Assembly (NCBI GenBank): GCA_019914945.1
Contig: CM034099.1
Span: 9,995,001 to 10,059,000, forward strand
Length of the DNA: 64,000 bases
From: Typha latifolia
Lineage: Eukaryota > Streptophyta > Magnoliopsida > Poales > Typhaceae
Reading direction: 5' to 3'
Position numbers and translations under genes: made by a program
In this document: piece after piece, positions 1-10,984 of the stretch
Layout of the letters: each line of letters starts with the position of its first letter
Position numbering within the stretch: position 1 is the first letter of the stretch
Notes under the pieces: generated by a model
The model's database searches: none
Told to the model about the DNA's origin: nothing
What the model saw: the letters and a program-made list of their open reading frames with translations, nothing else

Positions 1-1320
1 CTCTCTGCGGATCTGAGAAAAAAAGAAAAAAGCGGGTGCTGAGGAAGAAACGAGCTCACTTTCATCCCCTACACTTGGAAGTTCAATCAGTGGTTGATTT
101 CCATTTAGTAGCACTCTCCGGTCATTTCTCTAAAATGTCAATGTGAGGTCACGGGCCCTAACCTTCGTAGCCATTGAGTCCTCAAGACAATATTGGCACC
201 TCGCAAGGCCAACGGATAAAGATCCAATGTGAAAGTTTGGTCTTGCACCTTCAATTCCACACCTTCACAAATAAAATCTGCCTACAATGTGGTGCCATCT
301 CCAATCGTCACATCAAACCCGTCCGTGGGTTCTGAGTTGAGCCCAATCTTTCTAAGAAGCCTCTTATCAATGAAGTTGTGGGTGGACCCGGTGTCGATCA
401 AGATTCTCACTGTGGTTTTCTTGACTACGTTGTTCACTCGCAAAGTCTTCGGCGCGGCTGTCCCTGAATAAGCGTGGAGGGAGATTTCGGCTATCATGTC
501 CTCCAGCGGTGGCTCCTTAGCTACTCCTCCTTACTGTCTAGCCACTCCCTCTTCCTCAGCAATCTCATCCTCAGCCTCTTCCAATCCGTCTATTAGCATC
601 ACTGATTTCATCGGTTTAGCGCAGCGATGTCCGGGTACAAATTTCTCATCATAGTGAAAGCATAAGCCTTTGGCTCTTCGTTCCTCCACTTGAGTAGGTG
701 TGAGTGCTCATCTCGGACCTCTAGGTGTGTACCTCACATCTTGGGAGGGCTTCATGGGTGCTCGAGGAGGCACCATTGCAGTAGCGGTTCTTGGTATGTC
801 AGTAACACTTCTTGCCGCTTTGGTTGGTTGAGCTGGATTGCGGCTTCCTTAGCTTGTCCAGCTCTGTTTGAGGTGTAACTTCATGGCTCAATGTTTGTCT
901 TCCATGAGTATTGCATCTTCGAATGCCTCCTTTAAGGTTCTAGGCCTTAAAGCCCTCACGTCGGCTTGTATGTCTCCCCACGGCGTGAAGATGAAAGTTT
1001 GCAAAGTTGCCGATCCGTCCATGGGGGTTGGAATCGGCTACTTATCCTCTTAAATTCTTCTTTGTATGCCCCAACCCTGGTCCTTTGCACCATCTTTGAG
1101 GGGAGAGCGTCAAAGTTTTCATACCCCGACGCTCCCAATCGTCGCATGATATCGGTGCAAAAGTCAGCCAAAGTTTCAATCGTCTCATGGGCATTGGCTG
1201 CTCAAAACCAATGAAGCGCCCCATCTTCAAGGTGGAAGCTCGCAAGCATCACATAATATTCTTCCGCTGTACCACAGTACGCGAAGAATTGTTCCGCCCT
1301 ATATAGGTAATCGATGGAGC
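1..1320 (-). pseudogene. Ty3/gypsy gag-protease fragment (element D)
   Basis: Read on the minus strand this is the gag and protease part of a gypsy element. Capsid-like sequence lies at about 956-1245, a decayed zinc knuckle at about 605-668, and the aspartic protease with its DTGSTHNF active-site motif at 282-497. In the knuckle the second cysteine has become tyrosine (CFHY). The reading continues towards position 60 with the usual post-protease LALRGA-like segment. Several frames are needed, so it is not functional. The capsid differs from the other gypsy families in the window, so I treat it as a separate element. It stops at about 1320 against a plus-strand LTR piece. Confidence 0.75.
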
Positions 1321-1324
1321 TTTT

Positions 1325-1927
1325 GGTGTGTTTGAACGCGATCAGGCGCATTCAAACGCGATCGGCGAGATCCTCTAGAATTAGGGTTACATATTATTTT
1401 AGGACTTGTTGGCTAGTCTCTATAAATATGTGGATGGCAGCCAACTTCAGAATGCTATTGGAATATTGATTTCTTGCCTCTCCCTCCTCTCTCTTCACCA
1501 TCCTTCCATATCTACCGTTGGCAAGTTTTCTCCTAAGTTCTAATCTCCCTCGATTTGTCGAGCCACCCCTCTTCTTTGGAATCACGACCACTTTGTTCCC
1601 TTCATCTACATCCTTTAACCACATCCACAATCCACCTTCATCTCCATACCCATCCATAACCTTAACATCCACTCCACCTGTCACCACCACCATCACCCAT
1701 ATTATTCTATATTTACGTCCTTGCTACAGTTTGAATCTGCGAAGGACATAAATACAAAAGTTGTAGATCAGGAAGTTACGGATCTAACCCAATTTGTTTT
1801 ATAATTTTATGGCTACCGGAGAATATCTGACGAGTATTTTCCCATGGGTGTATGGGCTGATTCCTGTAATATATTCAGATCTTGAAGGAATCGTTGCATA
1901 GCCTATCATTGGTATGAGAACTCATCA
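1325..1927 (+). repeat. 5'-truncated family A LTR
   Basis: This is the downstream part of a family A LTR. It starts inside the palindrome cluster (decayed GCGTTCGAACGC copies at 1330-1370), then has the conserved stretch with a TATA box at about 1420-1429, a pyrimidine-rich leader, and the LTR end ATCA at 1924-1927. The first few hundred bases of the LTR are missing. A primer-binding site and a gag start follow directly, so this was a 5' LTR. Confidence 0.8.
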
Positions 1928-1930
1928 ATT

Positions 1931-1942
1931 TGGTATCAGAGC
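1931..1942 (+). other. tRNA-iMet primer-binding site, partly duplicated
   Basis: TGGTATCAGAGC matches the 3' end of plant initiator methionine tRNA and lies three bases after the LTR end. A second degenerate copy, TGGTATTAAAGC, follows some 20 bases later after another TATCA-like end. Confidence 0.85.
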
Positions 1943-2006
1943 TTATCAATTTGGTATTAAAGCTAGGTTAACCTCAGACCTCCATTAATTGTTGAAAAAA
2001 AAAAAG

Positions 2007-2264
2007 ATGACATCAACAAAGAGACCTATGGAGAGCACACCGACAAGGGAAGACTCAATCCACGATGACCTTAACTATGAGGCCGATTTCTTTGGAGCGA
2101 CCACGGTAGGACCGAGTCAACCAACATTCATGTGTGCGAATATGGATGAACTTAGGGGCATGTTCCAAACATTGTTGCATAGGGTTGGCAGAATGCAAAA
2201 GGATTACAATGAATTCAAGGAATATGTCGTGAATCGATTCGGTTTGTCATCTCCTCGACAATGA
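2007..2264 (+). pseudogene. family A gag N-terminal fragment
   Basis: The ATG at 2007 starts the family A gag (MTSTKRPMEST), and the reading is open for 85 codons to a stop at 2262-2264. Homology with the gag at 17879 continues past this stop to about 2355, so the stop is an inactivating mutation. The sequence then breaks into an inverted primer-binding site and LTR. The N-terminal part of gag is acidic, with a MDELRGMFQ segment that could be helical. Confidence 0.75.
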
Positions 2265-2356
2265 TCAGAGTTTCAAGAAAGACCAGCGATGGGACCTCAT
2301 CGAACCGATACCCCCACAGGTCCAAATGTGTCATACAAGTGTTAATGATCCTAATA

Positions 2357-2875
2357 GGCTCTGATACCAATTGATACACTCAGACACCAAATTGATAAGA
2401 TCTGATACCACTTTGATAGGTTCTCGAACTAAAGATAGGCTACGCAACGATTCCTTCAAGATTTGGATGTATTATAGGAATCAGTCCATACAACCGTGGA
2501 AAAATATTCGTTAGATATTCTCGATAGTCCAGAAAATTACGAAACGAATTGTGTTAGATCCATAGCTTCCTGATCTATAACTTTATATCAACCTTCATAG
2601 ATTCAAACTATAGCTAGAACAAAAACACAGAATAACGTGGGTGATAGTAGTGGTGATGGGTGGAGTGGATGTTAGAGTTATGGATGGGTATGGAGATGAA
2701 GGTGGATTGTGGAAGTGGTTAAAGGATGTAGACGAAGGGAATGAAGTGGTCGAGATCCCAAAGAAGAGGGGTGACTCGATAGTCGAGGGAGATTAGAAAT
2801 TAGGAGAAACCTTACCAACAGTAGAGGTGGAAGGATGGTGGAGAGGGAGGAGGGAGATTATGGTAGATAGACGCT
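2357..2875 (-). repeat. inverted family A LTR with repeated primer-binding site
   Basis: The reverse complement of a primer-binding site (GGCTCTGATACCA) lies at 2357-2369. Two weaker copies follow, near 2385 and at about 2400-2411, before the LTR end TGATAG at 2414. The LTR then reads on the minus strand to about 2875, where it stops inside its leader and joins reverse-transcriptase sequence. It faces the plus-strand gag on its left head to head, so this is a recombination junction and not an intact element. Confidence 0.7.
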
Positions 2876-4890
2876 CCGATCAGCCCCAAAATCCTCTCAA
2901 TTCGGTGGTAGTAGTAGAAATAGGCTAAGCAATCATGCATGCAACCTTTTAAGTTTCCGCCGTTACACCATCAGCTGAAATACTCCACTTGTGGTACTCC
3001 CCATAGGCACTTGGACTTTTTGATCTTCAATTGATTTTGCTTCAACAAATTCAGCACATCCTCCAAATGCCGCCAATGCTCCAATTTAGTCCTTCTATAC
3101 ACCAAAATGTTGTCAAAATACCAAGACATACCTTCACAAGAGAGGCCAAAAGGCATCACCCGAAACTTGTAATGCCCGTCCGGAGTTCAAAACGTAGTTT
3201 TGTGCACATCTGCTAGATGAACTCTACTTTGATGATACCTGGCCCTCAAGTCAAACTTGTTGAATATAGTCGCCCCTACAAGCTCATCTAGTAGCTCCTC
3301 TATAACTGGAATAGGATACCGATCCTTGATGGTAATAGCGTTTAGTGGCCAATAGTCAACACAAAAATGCAATGTCCTATCCTTTTTTGCACCAATAGCA
3401 CGGGGGATGAGTATGAGCTATGACTTGATTGAATGAGACCTTGCTCCAACATCTCAGCTACCATCTTTGAGATAACTTCTTTTTGCACATGTGGATACCG
3501 ATATGGCCTCACATTTGCCAATGCAGCCCCGGGTACAATGTCTGTGCGATGGTCCGCCACTCTCCTCAGTGGCACCAGTACAGAAAAGTTATCTAAAAAA
3601 ATTAAACAATTCAATGGTAGTACCTAAACTCATTTTGAGGCTCATCTCCTGCTGGTCCTAACTGAAGAAGATAGGCCAAATCATACGCACAAGGCAGCCC
3701 CAACATAGGCTGCATCGTAGAAATCGAAGAAGACCGAACGCCATCGAGCCGCACATCTTTGTTTCCTTGTTTAAATTTCATCCACATGCTTCAGAAATCA
3801 AATATGACGGGTCCCAAACTTTGTAACCACTAAGCAGCAAGGACAATGTCCGCTCCTTGCAGCGCCAACGAATACAAGTCCACAATGATGTCATGTCCTT
3901 GCACCTGTATACTGACCCGATGATAGCTCTTTGCCTTAAGCTTCGTCCCGTCTCTAATAGCAACGACAAATCTCGTGGTCAGTTCGGCATCCAAACCCAA
4001 TCTCCTCACTAACCACTCATCTAGAAAGTTGTGTGTACTCCCCGAATCACTGAGGATCTGCACACAATGCTTTTTAACGTGTCCGTCTACTCGTAATATT
4101 CTCAGCACAGAAGTACCTAAATATGCATGCATTGATATTTCAGCTTGGATATCCTCTTCCGCACCCAACTCAATGACCTCCTCGTGGGCCTCCTCTGGGC
4201 ACTCTCCATCATCAACAACCTTATCATCCTCCCCGAGACCATCAATGAGCATCACACTCCTGATTAGTTTGGAACACCGATGACCTAGGGTGAAACGCTC
4301 ATCACATCGAAAGCAAAGGCCCTTCGCTCCTCGCTCCTCCACCAGGGCAGGTGTGAGAGTTCGAACGGGGGGTCTTGTGCCTCCTCTAACATCAAAAGAA
4401 GGTCTCAAAGGTGGTACTGGTCTAGTAATCACAGTCGCTGTTTTTAAAACCGCAGAATTTCCAACTGGGTTCTAGGTGCAAACCGCCTATCTCGATTGCC
4501 CCAATTGATTTTTGCTGCTATCTTTAGAGCCTTATTCTTTTGCTCCATCCTCACGACCTCCTCAAAGGCCTCTTCAAGAGTAGTAGGACAAAGAGCACGA
4601 GCATCTACCTAAATCACATCCCATAGCCCTAAAATAAATTTGCTCATTAATATCAGTTCGAGCCAAGGTGGCTCACAACGACTACTAACTCTTTCAAACT
4701 CAGCTTGGTACCCCAATACAGTCGTCCTCTAAACCATCTTGCCTAATGTGGCAGCAAAAATATTCATATGCCGCTGTCCCAAATCTGCGTGTAATCCCCT
4801 CTTATAAAAATTAGCCCATCTAGTAAATCCTCCACCATGAATAATCGATCTATACCAATGCAATGCTATTCATTGGAGCTGAAAGCTTGT
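2876..4890 (-). pseudogene. family A gag-protease-RT fragment
   Basis: On the minus strand the order from the right is gag capsid (about 4890-4500), zinc knuckle CFRCDERFTLGHRC (about 4280-4325), protease with DSGSTHNF (about 4030-4060), and RT (3620-2880) ending in the ILVYRRTKLEHW stretch just after the usual FFDD site. The RT catalytic stretch is altered to FDN here. Many frame breaks occur. RNase H and integrase are missing on the left, and the 5' part of gag is missing on the right, where the strand of homology flips at about 4900. Confidence 0.8.
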
Positions 4891-4904
4891 CATTTGGACC
4901 TTTG

Positions 4905-5650
4905 AGTAGTGCTTGAGGTACTTTGTTGGAGAGATGCCGAGACGATGGTTGGTGTTCTTACCATGGGCGGAGTTGTCCTACAACACCGCCTACCATCGCA
5001 GCATTGGCATGACTCCATTTGAGGTAGTGTATGGATGCACAGCTCCGACGTTATGCGCTTATGATTCAGCGTCATCGGCAAATCGGATGGAGGTGGACTT
5101 AGCCTTGATGGATAGAGATGCCACATTGAGGAGGTTGTATGCCCATCTTAAACTTGCTCAAAACTATATGAAGCAAGTTTATGATTGTAGCCACAGGGAG
5201 TAGGAGTTCGACATCGGCAGTTGGATATTTATAAGGGTACAGCCGTATCGACAGATGACCTTACATATGAAACATAACCAAAAGTTAGTTCATCACTACT
5301 TTGGTCCGTTTCGGGTGTTAGAGCGTATTGGTCCGGTTGCATATCTTTTGGAGCTGCCGAATGGGTCGAGAGTGCATCATGTCTTCCATGTTTCATTGCT
5401 AATGGAGCAGATTGGAGATCATGAGATTGTTGGATCAGTTCTATCGGAGCTATTTGAGAAGACAGAGATCGTAGAGCTAGTTCGTGTACTTGCTAGGTGC
5501 CGATGACGATATGGTTTCCAGATTGGAGATGGAGATTCTAGTTGAGTGGCTTAGTAACCCATCCGATAAGGCGACATGGGAGTTGGAGACGATATTGAGC
5601 GTTTCCACGACTTTTCACCTTGAGGGCAAGGTGGGGGAAGCGTGGTGGGT
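4905..5650 (+). pseudogene. family A integrase C-terminus and chromodomain
   Basis: The plus-strand reading begins in the integrase core after the last catalytic region and runs through the conserved TPFEVVYG segment, the GPFRVLERIGPVAY module and a C-terminal chromodomain (EILVEWLSNPSDKATWE, about 5531-5585). That chromodomain places the family among the chromoviruses of Ty3/gypsy. It is broken by a stop near 5202 and a frameshift near 5500. A purine-rich tract (about 5622-5645) and the 3' LTR follow directly, which is normal 3'-end structure. Confidence 0.85.
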
Positions 5651-5880
5651 TGATACATTTAGTTAGGCTCTTTTCTTACTACATTAGTTATTTATTTTTA
5701 TTAAAATAAAATTTTTGTAGGTCGCGTTCAAACGTAGGAGGGGTTGCGTTCGAACGCCCTTGTGAACACTTACATCGGGTTTGCAAATACGAGAAAGCGT
5801 AATGCGCGTTCGAACGCAGTTGGGCATGTTCAAATGCCCGCGTTCGAATGCCTGCATCTCGTTCACACGACAACTCCATA
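5651..5880 (+). repeat. family A 3' LTR, truncated
   Basis: The LTR starts with TGATAC right after the purine tract and runs through the palindrome cluster (about 5720-5870). It stops near 5880 before the TATA box region. The rest of the LTR is absent. Confidence 0.75.
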
Positions 5881-6398
5881 TTAGTTGTTTTAGTTATACC
5901 TTGAGGATTTGTCATGGCATTTGTGGGCCCTACCAAATTGCATAGTAGTCTAGGTTAATTTTTTTTAGATTTGGATATTGATCTATTAACATGTTTATTT
6001 AATTGATAGTATAATTTATCTTTGAAATAGATTAAGCACGTGTATCTAGTGCGTGGTGGCCTTGCCCGTCTTGTCGCATGCGCTGGGCATGCTGTGTGGG
6101 CGCATGGGCGTGCACGTACTTGAGTCCAAAGTTAGTGGATGTGGGTAGAGTAGCTAGCCAGCAACAACTGTCATCAGGCAAGTCCTCGCGGTAGTAAGCA
6201 ATGGTAGAAGGCCAAAATTGAGCTTGGCCTTGATCTAATGCAGCGGTGGCTAGAGCGCATGACCGATGGGTCCACATGCCTTAGATATCTACAAATGGGG
6301 CCTAAGGCCTCATTGTAGTGGAGCCGCGATGGTGAAAAGCCTTGATGAAGCCACCTAGATGAAGAGATAGCTCACTGTGGTGGTACCCGTTGGGTTCG
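5881..6398. other. no gene; flank of the nested element
   Basis: I see no credible gene here. The sequence changes from AT-rich to moderately GC-rich near 6040. The last five bases, GTTCG, are the left target-site duplication of element C. The sequence beyond the other end of C (38350 onward) is therefore the original continuation. That continuation ends in an inverted primer-binding site at 39049, so this stretch may be part of an even older LTR element. Confidence 0.5.
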
Positions 6399-6545
6399 TG
6401 ATATGGATTGTGCATCCGTTTCCGACCAAGCTCGGATGCAGGAAAGCAGTCTGTGCAGTCAAAAGAGAATATTATTAAAATATTCTTTCGTAGTCAAAAA
6501 ATTATGAAACTAGTGGTGGTCATTCCGTATCTTCTAAATCTACAT

Positions 6546-8554
6546 TTTTGGTAAAGAAGCCAAGAGAAAATGATGTGATGCGGACTCCAACGATGTATCT
6601 AACACATGCATATTCCTACTAGTCTATCACATGCACACTCATGCTAGAGATTATCTCGGTACAAAATTATAACAGTATAATCATCTCCAATTATCTTTAT
6701 ATATCACCAATGTAATCATATCCAAGATTAGCCTAATTAAATGTATGATAAAATATGCTTGATTGAATATATCTCTATATAAAGTTATATAATCATGGAG
6801 GCCAAAATATGTATGTACATAATATATAATATATCCTAATTTAAGAAAGACATCTAGGAGATAAGACTACTTACTTCTGATAAGAAGACCCAACACACGT
6901 ATCCCTCACGTATATCAATCAACCATCACACATCACTAGCAGAGTCCTTGGGGTCTCAAATAAGGGGATTGGGATCTGAAAATGTTTAAGTAATATAAAG
7001 TTAGTTATTTATCCAATTAGGATCCGTTTGTGTAACATATGATAATTTATTAGGTTTAGAATTTCTTCTTTTATTTTTATTAAATAATTTGATTTATATC
7101 ATGTATTTAATTATAATAATATTAATATGTTATTATTCTAATTGTAGATTTATTTATAAAACCATAGTTTGCTAATTATATATTAAGTATATAATAGTCG
7201 ATCTCTTTTGAAAAAAAATGTAAAAGAGCTACATGTACAATAATATAATTTAAAATATAGGTACATATATTATATAATTATACTTTAATTATTTTGTCAC
7301 TACTACTCTTACTAAACAAATTAAGAGTTGCATATAAAATAATCTTTACTTAATCATGTTATATAAACATTAAGTAAGCCTACTATTTTATTACATGCAT
7401 AATAATGTATAATAAGTTGTATATCTATATATATACACACACCTAATTATATAGACATGTATTAATCTAATAAAAATACATGAAGTTATAAGTATATTTA
7501 TGTACAAATATCTATAATTATAATTAATTGAAATTACACCAATTACACTTGTCTAATAACAATGTTACTAAATATATATTCTTGAAAATTTAAATATCTA
7601 AAAATCTAATTTAGATCTAATTTAGATTAACTAAATAACATAAGTAATTTAGACATGTGTTTTATTGCCGGAGAAGGTAAAATGAAGAGAGGAAAAAGAA
7701 GTAGAGGAAAAGAAGAAGAAGAAGAAGAAGAAGAAGAAGAAGAAGAAGAAGAAGAAGAAGAAGAGAAGGCGGCGGTGGCAGCGGCGACGGCGATGGTGAC
7801 TACGACAGCAGCAGGTCGGCGTCAATAAGAGAAGGAGAGAATGAGAGAGAGAGAGGAGAGTGAGAGAGAGAGAGAGCACGAGAGTCTTAGAGAGAGAGAA
7901 AGCTATAGAGAGAGGCAGTGAGGGGGGTGCGGCGGCAGTGGCAGGCTGGTGTCGGCAAGAGAAGGGAAAGAGAGCGAGAGAGAGAGAGAGAGAATGAGAG
8001 AGTTAGAGAGAGAGCGCTAAAGTGAGAGAGAAGGTGGTGAGGGGTGCGGCAGCAATGATGGCGATGGCGAGAAGCCGTCGGCAAGGAGAGAAAGAGAGAG
8101 GTGATAGAGAGAGAGAGAGGGGTAAAAGAGAGAGTGAGAGAGAGAACGAGTGAGTTAGAGAGAGAGCTATAGAGAGAGAGAGGCGATGAAGGGTGCGGCA
8201 GCGATGACGGCAACGGCGAGAAGCTGTCGGCAAGGAGAGAAAGAGAGAGGTGATAGAGAGAGAGAGGAGGGTAAGAGAGAGAGAACGAGCGAGTTAGAGA
8301 GAGAGAGGTGGTGAAGGAGGTAAGGTGGCAACTACAGTGGGCCCAGAGCCAGCTAGCCGGCCCGGTTGGCCGGGCCAGCGATTGTGGGCGCAATGTGGCG
8401 CCCTCAACGTGCGCCCACAATTTGCATGGCACAAGCTCATGCCATGCAACACTAAATTTTTTAATTTTTTTTATTTCTTTCTTTTTGTCTCTCTTTTTTT
8501 TAAATTTAATTTATATATTATTATTATTATTTTTTTTTTATCCGGGTTATTACA
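6546..8554 (-). mobile_element. LTR-like insert within the C LTR
   Basis: The right end reads ATTACA on the plus strand. On the minus strand it starts TGTAATAACCCGG, like the solo LTR at 15209-16932, which starts TGTAACACCCG. Both also share an A/T homopolymer near that end and GA-rich tracts further in. I could not find the matching left end or a target-site duplication. The left 1 kb is very AT-rich with no reading frame. The right part holds the GAA and GA repeats. It is probably another minus-strand LTR with an eroded left side. Confidence 0.45.
7708..8310. repeat. GAA microsatellite and GA-rich low-complexity tract
   Basis: An uninterrupted run of GAA/AAG triplets lies at about 7712-7762, followed by long GAGAGA tracts to about 8310. 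The long leucine/serine-rich reading frames on the minus strand come from these repeats and do not encode a gene. GA tracts of this kind can serve as binding sites for plant GAGA-binding factors, but nothing here ties them to a promoter. Confidence 0.85.
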
Positions 8555-9109
8555 CACGTGGTGTTGAAGGGATAAGAATGAGGGGGAAAAAGTTGGTCAA
8601 GATCCTGAGGAGGGAGGATTCAACAATCGAGGGGGATTAGAGATATCCGGCGTCGAGATGACACACGACTAGGGATTGAACGAGGAGGGAGAATAGTTAG
8701 GGTATAGAAGAAAGGGAAGAAAATCAATATTCATTTATAATAATTCTTTAGGTTGCCATCCACATCTTAAGAGGCTAATCTAATAAGCCAAACTAACAAG
8801 TAATAACCTTAGAAACATTGTATTCTTGTCAATCGCGTTTGAATGTGCAATTCGTATTCACTGTCGATGTGAACGTATGTAAGCGTTCACACGCGTGCGT
8901 TCGAACGGGGTCGAGTGTGTTCGAATAAACAATTTGTGTTCTATCGATGTGAACATATGTAGGCGTTTGCAAGGGGCATTCGAACACGACCTCCCCGTTT
9001 TTGAACGCGACATCTAGAATCCTTATTTTTCTTAAGAAAACAATTAAAACAAAACAACAAATAGATCCCATAGGTTGTATCCATGCTTGAGATGACTCAG
9101 TGTGGTCCA

Positions 9110-10984
9110 AATCACATCATTCCACCATGCTTCCACTCTCTTTGTCCTCAAAGTGCAAATTTAGGATAATGGTCCATCAATGTTGCCTCAGATTCCCATG
9201 TGACTTGCTCCTGTGTCTGATCGACCTAGCTCACCAACACCTCTGTGACTATTCGTCCTTCGCGTCTAACCCTCCCATGCTAGGACCTTCTTTGGAGTGA
9301 GCTCAACTGCCTCCGATTCGAGCTTGGGTAATTCTGCCGCAACCTGCTTAACTAGTCTAACTCAGGCTGTCAAGCTAGATACATGGAAGACTAGATGAAC
9401 TCGGGATGACTTGGGTAAGTCCATCTTATATGGAATCGCTCCCACCTTCCCTAGAATTTGAAATGGACCAAAGAAGTAATGTGCTAGCTTTTAGTTTTGA
9501 ATAGTTCGTACCAAGATTTGCCGATATGGTTGAAGTCGAACATAAACCCAATCGCCAACTTCATAGCTTCTTTCTTGGTGTTTGCAATCATACACTTGCT
9601 TCATTCAGTTCTGCATCGCTGCTAGGTGAAGCTTGAGCCACTTGAGTACTTCATCCCATTCCACTAGCACCTTATCTATGTAGGTACGGTCAGGTGCGCT
9701 AGATCGGTCATAAGATTGCAATGTTGGGTGCGCGCGCCCATAGATAGCCTTGAAGGGGTTCATCCCAATAGCGGTGTGGTGAGTCATGTTGTATGAGTAC
9801 TTTGCCCAGGGTAGGTAAGCTGGCCGTCTCTTTGGTTGCTCCCTGGCAAAGTATCGCAAATATTGCTCAAGGCAGCGATTAACGACTTTGGATTGCCCAT
9901 CAGTTTGCAAATGATATGCCGAGCTCACTTTTAGTTCACTACCTTACTACTTAAAGTACTCTTGCCAAAAGAGACTCATAAAAATTGGATCACGGTCTAA
10001 AACTATTGACCACGGCATTCCATGCAACCAGGCCATTTCCTTCACAAAAATTTCTGCTACCTTTTAGCGGTGTACGGGTGCGCTAAAGCTAAAAAGTGCA
10101 CACTCTTCGTCAACCGGTCAACTACCACCATTATCACCATTTGTCCTCTGACTTGGGAAGTCCTTCAATGAAGTCCATCGCCACATCTTCCCAAATTTAC
10201 TTTGAAATAGGTGGGGTTGCAACAACCCCGTTGGTTTCGTCGAGTCCGCCTTGGTGCATTGACAAATTTCACATGCTCAAACAACACTTATTTTCTCACT
10301 CCTGCCCATGCACAATTTTGTGTTAACCTCTTATAGGTTCTGAAGGTTCCCTCATGCCCCACCATAGGAGTGTCGTGGAAGTGGCAAATCAAAGTAAAAT
10401 TCGAGTTTGGTTGGTACTCGTACTCGCCCTTGGTCTAGTAGTAGACCGCCCTTCACTTCTAATCTGGGACAGCTAGCTGGTTGTTCCTCTACCTTCTTCA
10501 TTTATTCTATCATCTCTAGATCTTCCACACGTGCAACTCTAATCTCTAAAAGAGAAAGGAAAGACCAAGATAGAAATCATGGCTAGGTCGGCCAGTTCGA
10601 GTTGTTGCGATAGTGCATCGGCGACCCGATTTTCAATTCCCTTTTTGTACAGCCCAACAACTTTCTCACCCACCGCTGCTATGCGGGATTGTGAATCTGT
10701 TGTCTAAGAAAGTAAGGAAGACTTCGCTGGTCAGTACGGACCACAAATCGCCGCCTGATGAGATATGGTCTCCATTTAGTGATGGCATGGATAATAGCTA
10801 TCATCTCTCGCTCATATGTAGATATCATCTAGTTCTTCATCAACAACGCCTTGCTCATGTACGCCACTGGCCTCCCCTTTTACATTAGGATGGCCCCAAT
10901 TCCAGTCCCTAATGTGTTGCATTCCACCACAAAAGGTTTAGTGAAATTGGGTAATCCCAAGACCGGCGCTGTGGACATTGCAGG
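9110..10984 (-). pseudogene. element C integrase and RNase H fragment
   Basis: On the minus strand this encodes the end of the C polyprotein. RNase H sequence lies at about 10984-10600 (PFVVECNTLGTGIG region), then the zinc-binding part of integrase, and then the integrase core with a SAYHLQTDGQSKVVNR motif and a MNPFKAIYGR segment at 9605-9928. The purine tract and LTR follow at the left. Many stops and frame changes occur. The protein is clearly diverged from family A, so C is a separate family. The reading is cut at 10984 by a plus-strand element. Confidence 0.8.

Larger units (their letters stand above)
6399..9109 (-). repeat. 3' LTR of element C, interrupted
   Basis: 6399-6545 matches the start of the intact family C LTR at 37455, and 8555-9109 matches its remainder. 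A 2-kb insert lies between them. About 130-170 bp of the LTR were lost at the left side of the insert. The palindrome cluster lies at about 8830-9010, and the element's purine tract follows at about 9113-9140 in reverse. Confidence 0.8.

Noticed and set aside
6032..6277. 81-codon minus-strand frame in the flank of element C
   Set aside because: There is no similarity to gypsy proteins or known plant families, and no signals are present.
7887..8432. Long leucine/serine-rich reading frame on the minus strand
   Set aside because: It is translated from GA-rich low-complexity DNA, and other frames are equally open. No domain is present.
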